The notes: generated by a model from the letters alone, not told the origin. A stretch of 64,000 nucleotides of DNA from Coleophoma eucalyptorum (GCA_026120035.1 JALRME010000048.1:124001-188000); one strand, 5' to 3'. Numbered from the stretch's first letter, positions 9,750 to 22,892 are shown. Program-made: numbers and translations.

Positions 9750-11339
9750 TTTGAGCTAATATATGGTAATTTTACAGTTGTGGACTAAAGAGCTGACTTG
9801 AGGACCTTGATCTGAGTAAGATGAGAGTGAATTGATAATGTAATATTGGAGCAGTGATAGTTTTTATATTTATATTAAATCCAGCAATACATTCATTTGA
9901 CTTACTGCTCCGAGATGGGCTTAGCTTGTAAACGAACGTCGAAACTTTTGGACTGCGCTTTAATCTCTTACTTCGCATGACCCTAACTAGGATTCAGTGA
10001 CATACCAAAGTGGTCTGTTATGGTTTGAAAGCATCCACTGTTCCTACTGTTCTAGTGTTTGCTATTCGGATTAGATCTGTCAGAATTTCTTGTTTGATTC
10101 TAACCAGATCCACGCTTTCGATTTAAAGTTTGATTCATGCATATCTTTTGTTCTTATTCTAGTAATAACCCATGCTAATTAAATCAGCTAGAACATCCCA
10201 CCTAGTAGTCGGTGATACCCAGAATTGTCTTGTAAAACTCTATAATCGCCTGTCATTATTCTCATTCAAGTAATTACTATGCCGATTAAATCTACCTACA
10301 GCTTCTAATTTTCTCGTATAGCACACATGAGACTCAGTGACATATCGGAGCTATTATTTAAACCTTAAAAAGCATCCATATTTCTTTCTCAACCTAGTGA
10401 AATCACGAGTCATAGCGATTAAATCAGGTGGAATCATTTTACCCCCGGAGAAGGGCTAGGTGTGGAGCTCTTGTTAAACTTTAAGTCAGCTGTCTGTGCT
10501 TTTATTCGAGTAACTACTTAACGATCCAAGGCTACTAGAATTTGCGTTCTTATTTAACACTAGTACACACACTATCGCGATGAGAAAGTGGTTGATGGCA
10601 ATAAAATGCTAGAAAGTAGAGACATCATTCTATATACCTGGGATATCAGTCCAGATGCGCTATTTATTTGGGTTCGTTTACTGATTTATAAAACTGATAG
10701 AAATAAAATTGCCCAGACTGTGACTTGGATTACTAATAATTTGAAGTATTTGTAAGAATACTAATAATCGGACTATTTAATATAGTGTTCCTAGAGAGCC
10801 GTTTATTACACCTACTAGATAGCCTCTACGCAATTCAAGTCCGGAATTCCTCAGGCGCTCTACCGCCTAGACTGTCATGACCAAGCGAGCTCATCTGTGT
10901 ATTTCCGTCCAATTGTTTCGTCTCGGACCTACAACCTTTAAGTGGTAGGGTGTAACGGAAGGTGACAGCACACGTAACAAGGTCTTGCAAAGGAAGCCTT
11001 ATCTATTGCGTATTGTATTGTCTCTTTTAAGTAGAAGATAGCTATGTAGAAGGCAAGAGGTATATTAGCCACCAATCCTTAGTGCCTCTGTTGAGGCCTA
11101 AGATAGGACCACCCCTATTCTACCCCCTGCTCATCGAGGCGATTTGAAACAAGTTGCTGTAGTGTCTGGTGCTATAGCAGTAGACAATTGTTGGACGAGT
11201 GGCAATTGCAAATCAGCACCATGGCTGCGCTTGCAGATTGTATCCAGCATCTTTGAAACATTTGTCAGATGTACTGCATTTGCTTTAGCGCTGCTCATAT
11301 CCCCAGCTTTGGACTACGTCAAAAACTGTACTACGAGCT
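9750..11339. other. Non-coding region, includes a degenerate tandem array
   Basis: No supported gene. The interval 9985-10550 is a degenerate tandem array (separate entry). The remainder up to 11339 is AT-rich without recognisable coding sequence. Confidence 0.55.
9985..10550. repeat. Degenerate tandem array, about 110-bp units
   Basis: Roughly five diverged units follow each other. Each contains, in order, a GATTCAGTGACATA- or GGTGATACCCA-like start, a poly-T/AAAC middle, a TATTCTCATTCAAGTAATTAC-like stretch and a GATTAAATC end (for example near 10177, 10284 and 10418). Unit identity is low and many differences are transitions. Exact borders and copy number are by eye. Confidence 0.45.
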
Positions 11340-11520
11340 GGTCGAGGAAGGAAAGATTATCTGGTGAGCCAATGAGGGGGAAAATCACGTTCTTGGCAAG
11401 TTCCATCACGGCCTCACACCTTCTAACGACGCCGTATGTGTCCGATCCTGCGTAACAGGAGATTTGGCACTAGAATAGCCAATATAACTATTTTCTCCGG
11501 TGACTAGGATAGGCTTTGGG
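11340..11520 (-). pseudogene. Decayed NAD-dependent epimerase fragment
   Basis: Minus-strand translation gives PILVTGENSYIG in one frame and then, after a frameshift, TYGVVRRCEAVMELAK and LIGSPDNLSFLDQL. This is the N-terminal Rossmann region of an extended-SDR/NAD-dependent epimerase, resembling the corresponding part of the gene at 12242-13373 (VLVTGANGYIG, VVYGLVR, LGLIGDRSFLSTL). The more proximal minus-strand open stretch down to about 11140 does not resemble the epimerase. It is a relic of a related gene in opposite orientation. Confidence 0.6.
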
Positions 11521-12241
11521 GTTATTTTAGGAACTCTGTTTTGAAGGGCTCCTTCTCAGACTTTAATAATTCTAGAATAATCTTATCGAGACTCTTTTTG
11601 CTCCGTGGTGACAAATTTCCGCAAAGACGAAAGGACTTTGACTTAGGGCACCGACAACTTTGTTGCATGAGATTCGTAAGCTAAACTTTTTTTGGTGGCT
11701 TTGCAATGATACAACGAGCAGAACATCGATAAAACAACAATCCGTGGGGTTCCGTTAGAATGAATCGGTATGCTAAACCTAGCAATGAGCCAATGTGAAC
11801 TCAGTAGGTCATCACCTACTAACCACTAGGTGGCGCAACTTCGAATGCTACACGGAGGAACAAAGGCCCGACTACCCTCGGCAGTGTTTAGAGAGTGACT
11901 TGGAGGTGCATCGATATGCTCTTGTTCGTTTTGATCGCAACAGGGAGTTTTGCCGATATAGTGTACAATATGGGTTTCACAAGGCATCTAAACCACGTTT
12001 CTCAATGTGGCTCTAAAATTTTAGTCGGGGTAAAGTTAGCCCGTTTACTCGAGGTTCATCGGAAGCTCTAGTCATTCAGCATCCTGCCAAGCAACTCCTG
12101 CCGCGGCTCGCCCCTTTTGGATGGACCAGATACGGTACTTAAGTTAGTAGAAACGGCCACCGACTGCCTCTCACTTCTTCAATATTTTGAAAATTCGAGA
12201 CTTATTCTTTGAAATCTTGTTACACCTGTTTTGTTTCTATT
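11521..12241. other. Intergenic, promoter of the epimerase gene
   Basis: No gene supported; a 73-codon open frame near 11795-12016 shows no recognisable features. The last 100 bp are the likely promoter and leader of the epimerase. Confidence 0.5.
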
Positions 12242-13373
12242 ATGAATTCTACGCGTGCAGTCCTCGTAACTGGGGCGAACGGCTATATTGGAAATGCCGT
12301 ATGCAGAGCATTCGTACGCGCCGGATGGGTTGTGTACGGCCTAGTCAGAAAAAAGAGGCTTTGGCAGCTCTTGCTGCAGAAGAGATTGTTCCTGTTCTCG
12401 GGTTGATAGGGGACCGATCATTTCTTTCTACTCTTCTGGAAAAACAGAAGACGTTCGATGTCATCGTTTCAACAACAGAGCAATTGATGAATTACGAACC
12501 ACATTTCAAAGATATCATTTTGTTATTTCAAGAAATAGCAGATGTCAGCAATGCAGCTGGAATACGACCTATTGTCCTATTCTCTTCTGGCTGCAAAGAC
12601 TATGGGATGGCCGACCTTGCCGACTCTTCCAATGCAGCTCCACACACAGAACTATCCATTCTAAACCCACCTGAGTTTCTCCGCCCACGAGCGTCTCATG
12701 CAACGAAAGTATTCGAACACGGTGACTCCTATGATGGGGTGGTACTTCGCCCTACTACAGTATATGGCCGAAGTAGCAGCTATTACGGCCTATTTTTCCA
12801 GCTAGCAAACGAAGCAAAAAAGAAACGACAACCGATGAGATTTCCAGCACACGCCAAGACTATGCTGCATGGGCTACATGTGGATGATTGTGCAGAAGCA
12901 TATGTTGCAATTGAAGAGTGCAAAAATCGAAAGACTGTTGCTGGCCAATGTTACAATATTTCTGGGTGGAGATATGAGACATTGGACGAGATCGCTGTGG
13001 CCCTAGTCAATGAGTATGACTTGGAGAAGGGGTCGTCTATGAACCACTCCAAGGAGAAAATAATATAATGTTTGAGATGGTTTTTACACTGACTGGGTTC
13101 TCTCAGTGGGTTAGTAGTGAGAAGTTAAGATTAGATCTGGGATGGAAGGAGAAGAGGCTATTGTTTTCAGAGAACTTAGGGAGCTACCGTATCGCGTATG
13201 AGGAGGCTGTCAGGCATGGCCATGATAATGTGCAGAGGATCCAGCGCTATCTGCTTCTCACAAAACTATACAAGCTTGCGTTACGGATGGCTCTTCCATT
13301 CAGGGCGGGGTATCGTTTCCTGTGGAACTTTGGGACCAAGGCAGCCCAAAATCTGGGCAACATAGGACTCTAA
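12242..13373 (+). pseudogene. NAD-dependent epimerase/dehydratase with two homopolymer frameshifts
   Basis: An otherwise well preserved extended-SDR protein. ATG at 12242 starts MNSTRAVLVTGANGYIG (NAD-binding glycine motif); the frame changes in the A6 run at 12349-12354, continues through KTFDVIVSTTEQL, VLFSSGCKDYG, VVLRPTTVYGRSSSYYG and MLHGLHVDDCAEAYVA, then changes again at the GGGG run 13029-13032 and continues with MFEMVFTLTGFSQWV to TAA at 13371. Restoring one base at each run would give a length divisible by three (377 codons plus stop), so both lesions are single-base losses in homopolymers. That pattern fits either sequencing error or two real indels. No introns. Residue-level activity cannot be judged; the class usually acts on nucleotide sugars or small ketone/aldehyde substrates. 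Confidence 0.75.
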
Positions 13374-13600
13374 ATAATGAACAGCTGCTTGCAGTGGAGT
13401 GAGTGTTGGTTATTGTAATATAAAGATAAATTTTACGATTACTATTACAAAAGACGGCTGAGTAATGTAATTCGTTTCTTACTTATTCTGCAATACTGTT
13501 TGGTTTCAATATGATAATTATTTATTTTCTTAACCAACTTAATATGGTTTTTCTCCTGTGTGGAATCCTTCGCTTGCTGCTTTACTTGCCCACTGCTCTC

Positions 13601-13810
13601 TCAATGCTCTCCCTCCCCCCTCAAAATTCCTTTGTTAGGAAGACAACTGTCTGCGGGACTGTCGCTAGCAACCTGCGTACGACAGCACGTTGAGAAAGGG
13701 ATAATCTGGTAGCATAGTGAATAAATAGAACCCTTTGGGTTGCCATTTCGGTCGTGCCAAGTTGCTGTTGCAATGGTTGGAAAGAGCATCAGAACAAAGA
13801 TATTATTCAT
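13601..13810 (-). CDS. Possible small secreted protein
   Basis: ATG at 13810 opens a 69-aa frame with a hydrophobic N terminus (MNNIFVLMLFPTIATAT) that could be a signal peptide, followed by a short region with four Cys. The upstream 200 bp are strongly pyrimidine-rich on this strand because of the tetranucleotide repeat at 13914-13944, a common fungal promoter feature. No family is recognised and a chance frame is possible. Confidence 0.3.
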   Translation of the reverse strand: MNNIFVLMLFPTIATATWHDRNGNPKGSIYSLCYQIIPFSTCCRTQVASDSPADSCLPNKGILRGEGEH

Positions 13811-14946
13811 TAGGATTGAGTAGAAGGAATCGAAGAGAGTTTTATTCTCGAGGTAAGAATTAGCTCAAAAACAATATTTGGACGGCAAGAATACAGTAAG
13901 GACAAAGATAGGACGAAAGAAAGAAAGAAAGAAAGAAAGAAAGAGAAATAGAAGAGAGAAACACTGTAAGAGAACAGAGAAAACACATTCATATCTTTCC
14001 TCAGTATAGAGTTAGCTAAGACATCCACCGCAGCTTGGTCTAGAACTAGGGCGGGTGACATCACATCTCTCCAATATGGGTCTTGTTCCTAAAGCAAGGT
14101 GGAGAGCGAGAAATTTCCAAGTTTTTAAAGAAATCTGATTGAGCCAATCCGCGGTTCTCTCAAAGACGCCTATTTATCAGTCGCTGAGATCTCGATTTCT
14201 ATTCTGGTCATTCGGCTAGCATTATTTTTCCTCTATTTGCTATATTCTTCTCTTCAAAAGCATATCATACATTCTAGAGGCAACGGAAATTTTCAAATGA
14301 ACGTAATAGAGCCATACAACTTTAGGGTCATGCCTAGCACGTCTCCTTATTCTATCTATCTTCTTAAAAAAATTCGATATTGCGATTTGTTGGTGTATAG
14401 ATATTCTAACGTAAGAATCAACTTGTAGGTCAACAGGTATTTTGATAAATTTGTTCCTAAATGATATTTAGAAGAGAATGCGAGAGAGGGAGGTATGTGT
14501 ACCTCCGTCGCTGAGAATATTGTAACATGTGACTAGGTGTCACGATGACCTGAAAATCGTATATCGTCATTATTCAATATTATTTGAAAATATGGCAGCA
14601 AATACTAACCATGGAATAGCTGCAGCTGGATATATCATGTCATGCTTCCTGATCAAAAGTCTGGTAAATTTTATCAAGCATTACCGTTTCGCCGAAGTGC
14701 ATGGCTGCTAACCACCAAGAATACTGGGTCCAAACGAATTCAGGGTTATCGGTGGCGCAAAAGGCTTTGATCAGTATAAAATTTCATACTATTACAACGT
14801 CTATAACACATCCGTTCCAACCTATTCTACCAGCTTATAGTTCCTCAATTCTTGGTCCGCCGACCTTAAAGAGACCACCCACCTCTTCCAAAGCCGCTTT
14901 GTCAGGCATACCTATAACGCGGTTCGAGTTAGATATATTCAGTGGT
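13811..14946. other. Intergenic with microsatellite and dispersed repeat
   Basis: Holds the GAAA microsatellite at 13914-13944 and a copy of a dispersed repeat near 14480-14560 (GGAGGTATGTGTACCTCC palindrome and GTGACTAGGTGTCA). Short open frames here show no supporting features. Confidence 0.5.
13914..13944 (+). repeat. (GAAA)n microsatellite
   Basis: About seven perfect GAAA units, purine-rich on the plus strand. Confidence 0.9.
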
Positions 14947-15401
14947 CTAAAGAAACGGGGCACGTGACATACAGAACAGACACCTTTCCTCGCAGTTGGA
15001 TTCGCTCTTTCCACCCTTGCAAGAGCAAGTCACTTTGTTTCCGTTGGCAGCGCAAGTTGCTGTCTGGTCTGAGAGACCGCAGAACTCTTTGCAGTCATCC
15101 TCATCCTCCTTCGCGCAATCGGATTTGGAGGCCAAGAACGAGGGGACTGTCAAATGATTAGAAACAGATGGGTGAGTCCAAGATTGCGATAGAGCTTGCG
15201 TACCTCTGACAACGTTCGCCTCTGGCTGAGTACCGATCAAAACAGCCGTCTCTTCGTGAGCTGGGACTGGAACTGCTATCGCGTGAGTGATGGTCCGTAG
15301 CCAAATCTCGAGCAGCTCTTACAGTTGCGCTCGCGCGTTATCGCTGATGCCGCCAGGGTCAACAGTGCCGAGAGAGTGAGAGCTGACTTGAAGAATAACA
15401 T
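14947..15401 (-). CDS. Secreted cysteine-rich protein, three exons
   Basis: Spliced by hand to a 116-aa protein: exons 15323-15401, 15204-15275 and 14947-15146; introns of 47 nt (GTAAGA...GATAG) and 57 nt (GTACGC...GACAG). The total is divisible by three and the stop is TAG at 14947. The N terminus is a strong signal peptide (MLFFKSALTLSALLTLAASA), then an acidic linker, then a compact Cys-rich domain (SDCAKEDEDDC, EFCGLSD, ATCAANGNKVTCSC, NCEERC, FC) with ten Cys. No family is recognised; the CSCKGG-type core is common in small secreted fungal proteins. A role outside the cell is inferred from the signal peptide only. Confidence 0.7.
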
Positions 15402-15913
15402 GGTGAAGATGGTGTTTGGTTTCCTTTTCAATGGGTTCTATGAGAGTTGAAGAGTGTCTTGAGTCTTATCGGAGCGGGCAGCAGTTGATGGGCGGCGAGT
15501 CAGATGACGTCGACCGTCTCAGCTAAGCCCACTCTAGAATAGCGTAATAATAAGGCCAAATTAAATACAAATGTACGTAAAGGCGGTAAGACCCTTTTGT
15601 ATAGACTAAAATAACCCTTCGAGCGCAAATTACCTTTATATTATTGTTATTTCTCTGCTATCTAGTCGAAAAACCTTCTCTCTATAATCTTTACAAATCT
15701 TCGCTGTCAGTGGAGCACGTAGACTACCTGGTACTGTGCCTCCATTTTGCATACGCCTGCCTAATCCCATGTAAATCACTAAATTATACGTGACAAATTT
15801 ACTATTTAGGACTTCTATTCCCAACTTCTTTCTCTTGCAGATTTTCAGTCAATATAGCAGGTGAAAGCTCTTCTGGACTCCCGTGCAGTGACGTTCGGCT
15901 GCTGTGTTTCGCT
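15402..15913. other. Divergent promoter region
   Basis: Lies between two outward-facing genes for secreted/surface cysteine-rich proteins (starts at 15401 minus and 15914 plus). No gene or repeat seen. Confidence 0.5.
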
Positions 15914-16826
15914 ATGGGCGTGCTCTTGACTGTGCTCATAGCGCTCCTTTCGCTTTCTCAACTCCCTCTCGTCACGTGCTTCGTTGAGTTCTTTGAGCCC
16001 ACTGCAGACGATATTTGCAAATTTGAGAACTCGGACACCTACATCTTGTGTAAGTGCCGGAAACTTTTTGTCTTTAGAACTGTTGTGCTGATCAGATTTC
16101 ACAGCCGGCATAAGTGCTTCAGGGGGTGTCTGCGCGTACAATTCTGACTCCGACGAGTGCTATTTTTGCCCGCCAGATCAGCCGTACGTTCAATCCCGAG
16201 GAAAATTGATGCTTTAATCTCTGACAATGTAATAGGAAATGCTGGATGTGGGAGATTACCTGCGGTGGCAATAGCAACGGCACCGAGGCGGGGGCGGGGC
16301 AAGTATTGTGCAACAACGACGGCACTGGTAAAGTGTCCACTTCCTTTTTCCAAGGCAAACAAAGACTTATGGCAATCTAGAATGGTGTTGTAGTAACGTC
16401 GATGACTGCCTGACCGGGACAGATCAAAACAATATCTGCAATCCGAGATGGGGGAATCCCCTGAGAGACACATCGACCGCAGGCGCCATCGCTCTCGCCG
16501 CGGAATCGAGCATTCCTCCCATTGGAACTGTCCAATCTACTACAATTCAGTCTTTTTCGACTACTTTTCCAAGTTCAATGACATTTTCCAGTCTGTCATC
16601 GACCTCGATATTACTGTCTTCGCCAACGTCCTCGTCAGTGTCTTCTTCGAAGACTTCTTTCATAGGCAGTACGACGACTTCAATTTCGGCCACGAGTTTG
16701 GGCTCATCTACGACGCAAATTTCGCCAAGTGCGAGTACTAGCAAGTCGGAAGGAAAATTTGTGCAACCTGGTAATGGAATCAGTGGAGTGGTGGTTGCGG
16801 CCATAGTAGTAATGGTTCTTCAGTAA
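15914..16826 (+). CDS. Cysteine-rich surface protein with Ser/Thr stalk and C-terminal anchor
   Basis: Four exons, 15914-16049, 16096-16183, 16236-16327 and 16381-16826, give 253 aa; introns of 46, 52 and 53 nt have good donors (GTAAGT, GTACGT, GTAAAG) and join in frame. Order of parts: signal peptide (MGVLLTVLIALLSLSQLPLV), an ectodomain with paired Cys (DDICKFENSDT, DECYFCPPDQP, KCWMWEITCGG, EWCCSNVDDC, NICNPRWGNPL), a long Ser/Thr-rich stalk likely O-glycosylated, and a C-terminal hydrophobic segment (GISGVVVAAIVVMVLQ) ending at the stop, typical of GPI anchoring. The pattern matches fungal extracellular cysteine-rich exodomain proteins of unknown function. Likely cell wall or plasma membrane. 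The protein itself carries no catalytic motif I recognise. Confidence 0.75.
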
Positions 16827-17904
16827 TAAAATTCCCGCTTGAATTAGACAAGAACGACCAGTGTAACTGTGTTTTACCCTCTGCAAAATGAGGCTGGAGT
16901 TTATTTTCTGGGCTCTACACAACATGTTATAAAAGAAAGCATTCATTATCGCACTCTACTTCCTGATGACCAAGCTGACATTTAAAGGACTTCTACGATT
17001 GAGGCAGCGACAAGTGTCCAAACTTCACAACGTCCAGCCTTCTTATGACAAGACTCGTTAGGATTCTAAGTGTTATTACCCGCATATTACTAGGTTGCAG
17101 CTAAAGTGTAATAAAGTAAGACAACATTGAACCTACTCGGACTTTGATTCTAGTAATATGTTGTCGTATATCTTTTGAAATAATGTCTATCTAAGTATTG
17201 CATGTATCGCAATTCGTATCTCCATTTTTATTGCATCTCTTGAGATCATCACATTATTTGGCGCCAGTACTAGTTCTAAAGAAGAACAGAAAGTCTGGAA
17301 GCGTTTAGCCATATGTATAGGTCTGTATTCTAGAATGCGAACTAGACATCAACAATGCTCTGGGGGACAGAGAGTTCTGTGGTTCCAGAATGGAAACTCA
17401 TGTCAATGCCCGTATCGAATACAGTGCTCCAGTTCCAAAAGATACCGCTTGGGGAACCGTGGCAACCCCCTATCCTTCATTGGCAGAAAATGTATTGATG
17501 ATAGGGATCACCGTGAGGGTGGTCGCAGAAGCAGTCGTGTATACATATCCAAAATATCCAGAAATCAGAGTCACCTACCGGAAATGAGTTAACGATTCTT
17601 CCTTCCATATAGAAGGTCATCGCAAAGCCCACAGTCCGCAAAGTGTAGAATCGTATTTGGATTCCTTAGTAAACTGGGCATGCCATATGAGGACTCAAGA
17701 CTTTTCGCTGGGAGACAGAACATCTCGATATCGCCTCGACCTTCGAAAAGTAAGTGTCCTAGGACGCGTTTGGACCGCACGATCAATGGTGCTCGGGCTA
17801 AAGCTTATGTTACTCTACTCCAGACCCCTAGAGGCGGGAAATGTTCACAATAGATGCCTGGCTACCGGAAACAAACATCGCAAACCCCAGAGGCTCGGAC
17901 GCAA

Positions 17905-18233
17905 CTAAGGAAACAAGCAACTGTCGCCAAGTATCAGATGCGCCACGAAAGAACAGATACTACGGAGGTACATGAGTTAAATAATGTTCCCTGTACAGTC
18001 AATGCGACCTTGTACTAACCTAATGCGGCAAAACCTCTTGCTGCTCTACATCCAAGCGCAATCATTCTATATCCCTTAATTCTATCTTAGTAGTTACGAT
18101 ATAGTAGTAAATAAAAACAGCAGCCTAAAACAGAAGCTTTGACTGTGTAGGGAACATTAATTAACCCATGTACCTCCGTAGTATCTGTTTCGTGGCGCAT
18201 CTGATACTTGGCGACAGTTGCTTGTTTCCTTAG
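17905..18233. mobile_element. MITE-like inverted-repeat element
   Basis: Left arm 17905-18002 and right arm 18139-18233 are near-perfect inverted copies of about 95 bp (both begin or end with CTAAGGAAACAAGCAACTG on the appropriate strand), separated by about 135 bp without coding capacity. Some differences are transitions. A third, truncated arm in direct orientation lies at 18262-18326. Target-site duplications are not obvious. Confidence 0.65.
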
Positions 18234-18261
18234 CCTAGGGTTAGATTACCAGAATCGACCT

Positions 18262-18326
18262 CGCAAGGCCAGAGGCTCGGACGCTACTAAGAAACAAGCG
18301 ACTCTCCCCAAGTATCAGGTACTTGC
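18262..18326 (+). repeat. Partial direct copy of the MITE arm with flank
   Basis: Matches 17873-17938 including flank CCAGAGGCTCGGACGC and ends after CCAAGTATCAG, where similarity stops. It shows that the repeat unit extends beyond the inverted arms. Confidence 0.55.
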
Positions 18327-18570
18327 ACAGAATGGATACTAGGTTGCCAGGACGACACCCAGCAGGCTTAGTACAGACCGATACTTAGACGTAGCCGCCT
18401 TCATAAAAGATGAACACAAACTTTTTCTATATCGCTTTATGACTCTCTTGTAGGTGTCGCCCACTTGTCAAACCCGAAATCATTTTATCAACCAACAGAT
18501 CGAGCCAAAGCTCAAGCACTTGACAAACGATCAACTGGCCAAGTACAAGAGCAAATCTCGGAATAACTAA

Positions 18571-20164
<1,594 letters not shown>

Positions 20165-20500
20165 AAGTAGAGATATGACACGTTTAGAGAATGTAAATAA
20201 TTTTAGAATAACATCCTTAGACACGTCTCCTTTGCTCCCTAGTTTGTAACCTGCTGTCTACAGCTTATTAGTCAATTCATCTTCTTTTTGACTTGAATGC
20301 AGTGTTGCAGCCCTTCTACACTACATTTTTGATCTCCTATAACAATATCCAGGAACAACAAGTTGCGATATGTTTATATATCGCGTCATGTGACCGTAAA
20401 TCTATCTGCGAGCTGAGTTTTTACACCGAACATTAGAATTAAAGGCTTCCTCCTTTGAGTAATTGCTTTTCGAGCACAATGATTGTTGAATACTCACATA
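20165..20500. other. Convergent intergenic region
   Basis: 3' flanks of the spermidine synthase gene and the transporter gene; nothing else seen. Confidence 0.6.
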
Positions 20501-22125
20501 CTAATGTAATTTTTCCTCTTTTATTACCAATGCTAAAGATGTACAAACTCCAATACTAGCTAAAACCACGAATACCATTTCCAATCCCGAAAATCCCGCC
20601 CAACCCTCCGCAGCGGCAAGGAAAATAGGAACCACCACAATACTTATAGACATCAGACTTGTAATAATACCATACCCAATCATTACCAGGTCATTTCCAT
20701 GTGTATTATCCTCCACTACAAGTCGCCTTGAATCGCTTCCTAGGAGACCTTCAGAGTCCCCAATCCCCTCTTCAGTCCCCAACATTGGTGAGTTTCCCTG
20801 ATCTTCCTCTATTTTCGAGCCTACAGCTCGTTCGTGCTCTTCCTCCCGTAATGACTCCAGTTCTAGCGATGTGTATGCCTGCTCTTCATTTTGATGAATG
20901 CTGACTGAAACACTTGCCCATATCCCGACTGAAAATAGCGCATTTCCAACGGCTAGCAGGGACAAAGGAAGTATTGCACTACCATAGTCTGCTAAAAAGA
21001 TAATATGTGCAACGAGCATTAAGACTTGTGAGAAGAAGAGAGCGAGCGAATAGTTCTTTAATGCCGGGATCTCGAGCAGCAGTCCAAGAAACATAGGCGT
21101 AACTCCTCCCACAAAATGCACAATGCTGTATATCTGGTCAGCGACAATCATTCAAACAAAAAACCTAGTAGTACCTAACAACTAATCCCGCTTTAGTTTG
21201 ATCATCTGAATAATACCTAGATGCGATAAATCGCTGGGCCGAATTGAAGAAAGGAAGTAAACATCCATAGCCAGTCAGACAGATGAAGGCAATATACCAA
21301 AAGCTCCGTGGAAGACGACGAAGAGAGCCAATAAAATTTTCTTTGTTTTCTTCTTCCTCTTCGGTTCCTTCGGGATTATCCACCGCCATAATGTAAAGTG
21401 TACTAAGCATAACAAGCCCGAGAGCCAATATACTCGAGAACCAGGTAGCCGTCAAGACGGCGTAGGTAGCAGTCAATCGTGGGGTAAGTCCAGAATTGGC
21501 GACACTCCCAAGTGATGATAAGCTCTCGTATATAGCCATTGCAAGGCCTGTTTTGTCGCCACTGACAGGAGTAGATCAGTATCAGAGACTATCGTAGGCG
21601 GCTTAAAACCAACGAGGAATCCAATATCAACTTACGGAAACCACCTCGTGACAACCTCAGTGCCAAGAACACCCAGTACCTCTCCTCCCATTCCCAGAAT
21701 GACACGTGATATTATCAACCCAACGCTGGATTTGTACTGCACTGAGATGCAGAAACCTAGCTGACTAATAATTACGGCTGCTAGGCAGACAATTAATGGT
21801 AGCCTCGCACCATATTTCTGTATGGCAAACCCAGAGAAGAAAGGGAGGATGATGGATGGTATTGCGAAGGCTATGTAGAGAGAAGAATTAAGGTAAGTGT
21901 ATTGAAGGTCGGTTAGAGTAAGGTAAACTTGTAGTGGGATCGATAGGGCTGCCGGTAGATCGTATACTATGTTACTATTAGGAACTGTAGATAGGCTTGA
22001 AGAAGTAGGTAGGACGCGAAGGGAAAATATAGACTTGAAGAGTGCGTACTCCAGTAAACACCCAAATACATGCATGAAACAGCTATGAGGATGCTATAGT
22101 GCAATATTCCCGACGGTGTAGGCAT
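20501..22125 (-). CDS. MFSD1-like major facilitator transporter
   Basis: Four exons, 22062-22125, 21636-21984, 21175-21561 and 20501-21125, encode 474 aa; introns are 77, 74 and 49 nt. The ATG at 22125 (MPTPSGILHYSIL) is chosen because splicing GTGTTT...CTACAG restores SCMYLVPNSNIVYDLPAALS, the conserved first loop of this family; the ATG at 22075 would read through the intron. Features: about twelve hydrophobic segments, RVILGMGGEVLGVLGTEVVTRWF in the cytosolic loop, SLGSVANSG, and an acidic hydrophilic insert (SLELESLREEEHER) between late segments. The organisation matches MFSD1-type proteins, which in animals sit in lysosomal membrane and export dipeptides. Vacuolar location and substrate here are inference. 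Confidence 0.8.
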
Positions 22126-22892
22126 GCTAATGATTGATCTAGAGGTCGTGAGAATATCTGACGGTTTTCTCTATTTCAGGATACGGTTTTAAAGATACGG
22201 TTGTATCACAACTAGCTGAACCGCGCTCCCAACATAGGTACTTCAAAGGACCACAATAACGACAGGATCAATTATCTCAAATGGGTTCGCAAGAAATACA
22301 AAGACAAGATAAGATGTATTACTGAAGAATATCACAAAAGAGGTTTCTGGCTCGGACTGTAGTTTGGATGTGTTTGGGGTAATGTTCGGCTAAGCGCGAA
22401 ACCAAATTGCGCTATTTAGTCTCTTGGGCTTTGATCACAGTGGTTCCAAATATTGTACGCTTAACTAGGGTTTCAAGTTCATCGAAACCGACACATGCGA
22501 CGCTCTCAGTTTGTTTTGTTTACAAAGCAACGTGCTCTGTTCTCATTCATGTTGCAGTACTGATACTTGGTGCAGTGCATGCAGCTGCTATGGCGCTACA
22601 CCCGTCCTCGAGTAAGGCAAATATCATCGGGCCTAGATCATTCCACTATAATCGAGAGATATCTTAGTGCAGTTTTTCCATGAGGAGATGAATGAAACAT
22701 TGCTTTCCGGTTGTAGTTGTCTTCTGTTAACAGTTGCCTGTGCGTGCCCCGAGCGAAGTGGCTTACGAAGAATAACGAGTATTACAGCTATATAATTCCT
22801 CAGGAACCCCCTTCTAGTACAACGTACCTTTGGAGTTCAGCTTGATATCTCGTTGCGAATAACCTGCGGTCTATCTTTTATTCTCCATCAAC
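22126..22892. other. Divergent promoter region
   Basis: Between the MFSD1-like gene (minus) and the SET gene (plus). A CT-rich stretch lies just before the SET start. No gene or repeat recognised. Confidence 0.55.

Larger units (their letters stand above)
16827..18570. other. Gene-poor region with MITE-like repeats
   Basis: Contains the inverted repeat element at 17905-18233 and a third direct arm at 18262-18326. An open stretch at about 17313-17587 (plus; VNARIEYSAPVPKDTAWG, then TYPKYPEIRVTYRK) may be a gene fragment but I cannot identify it. The spermidine synthase promoter occupies the last 200 bp. Confidence 0.5.

Noticed and set aside
11144..11455. 103-codon plus-strand open frame
   Set aside because: The opposite strand carries recognisable epimerase remains; the plus-strand frame has none.
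22407..22667. 86-codon plus-strand frame
   Set aside because: Promoter region of the SET gene; no supporting feature.
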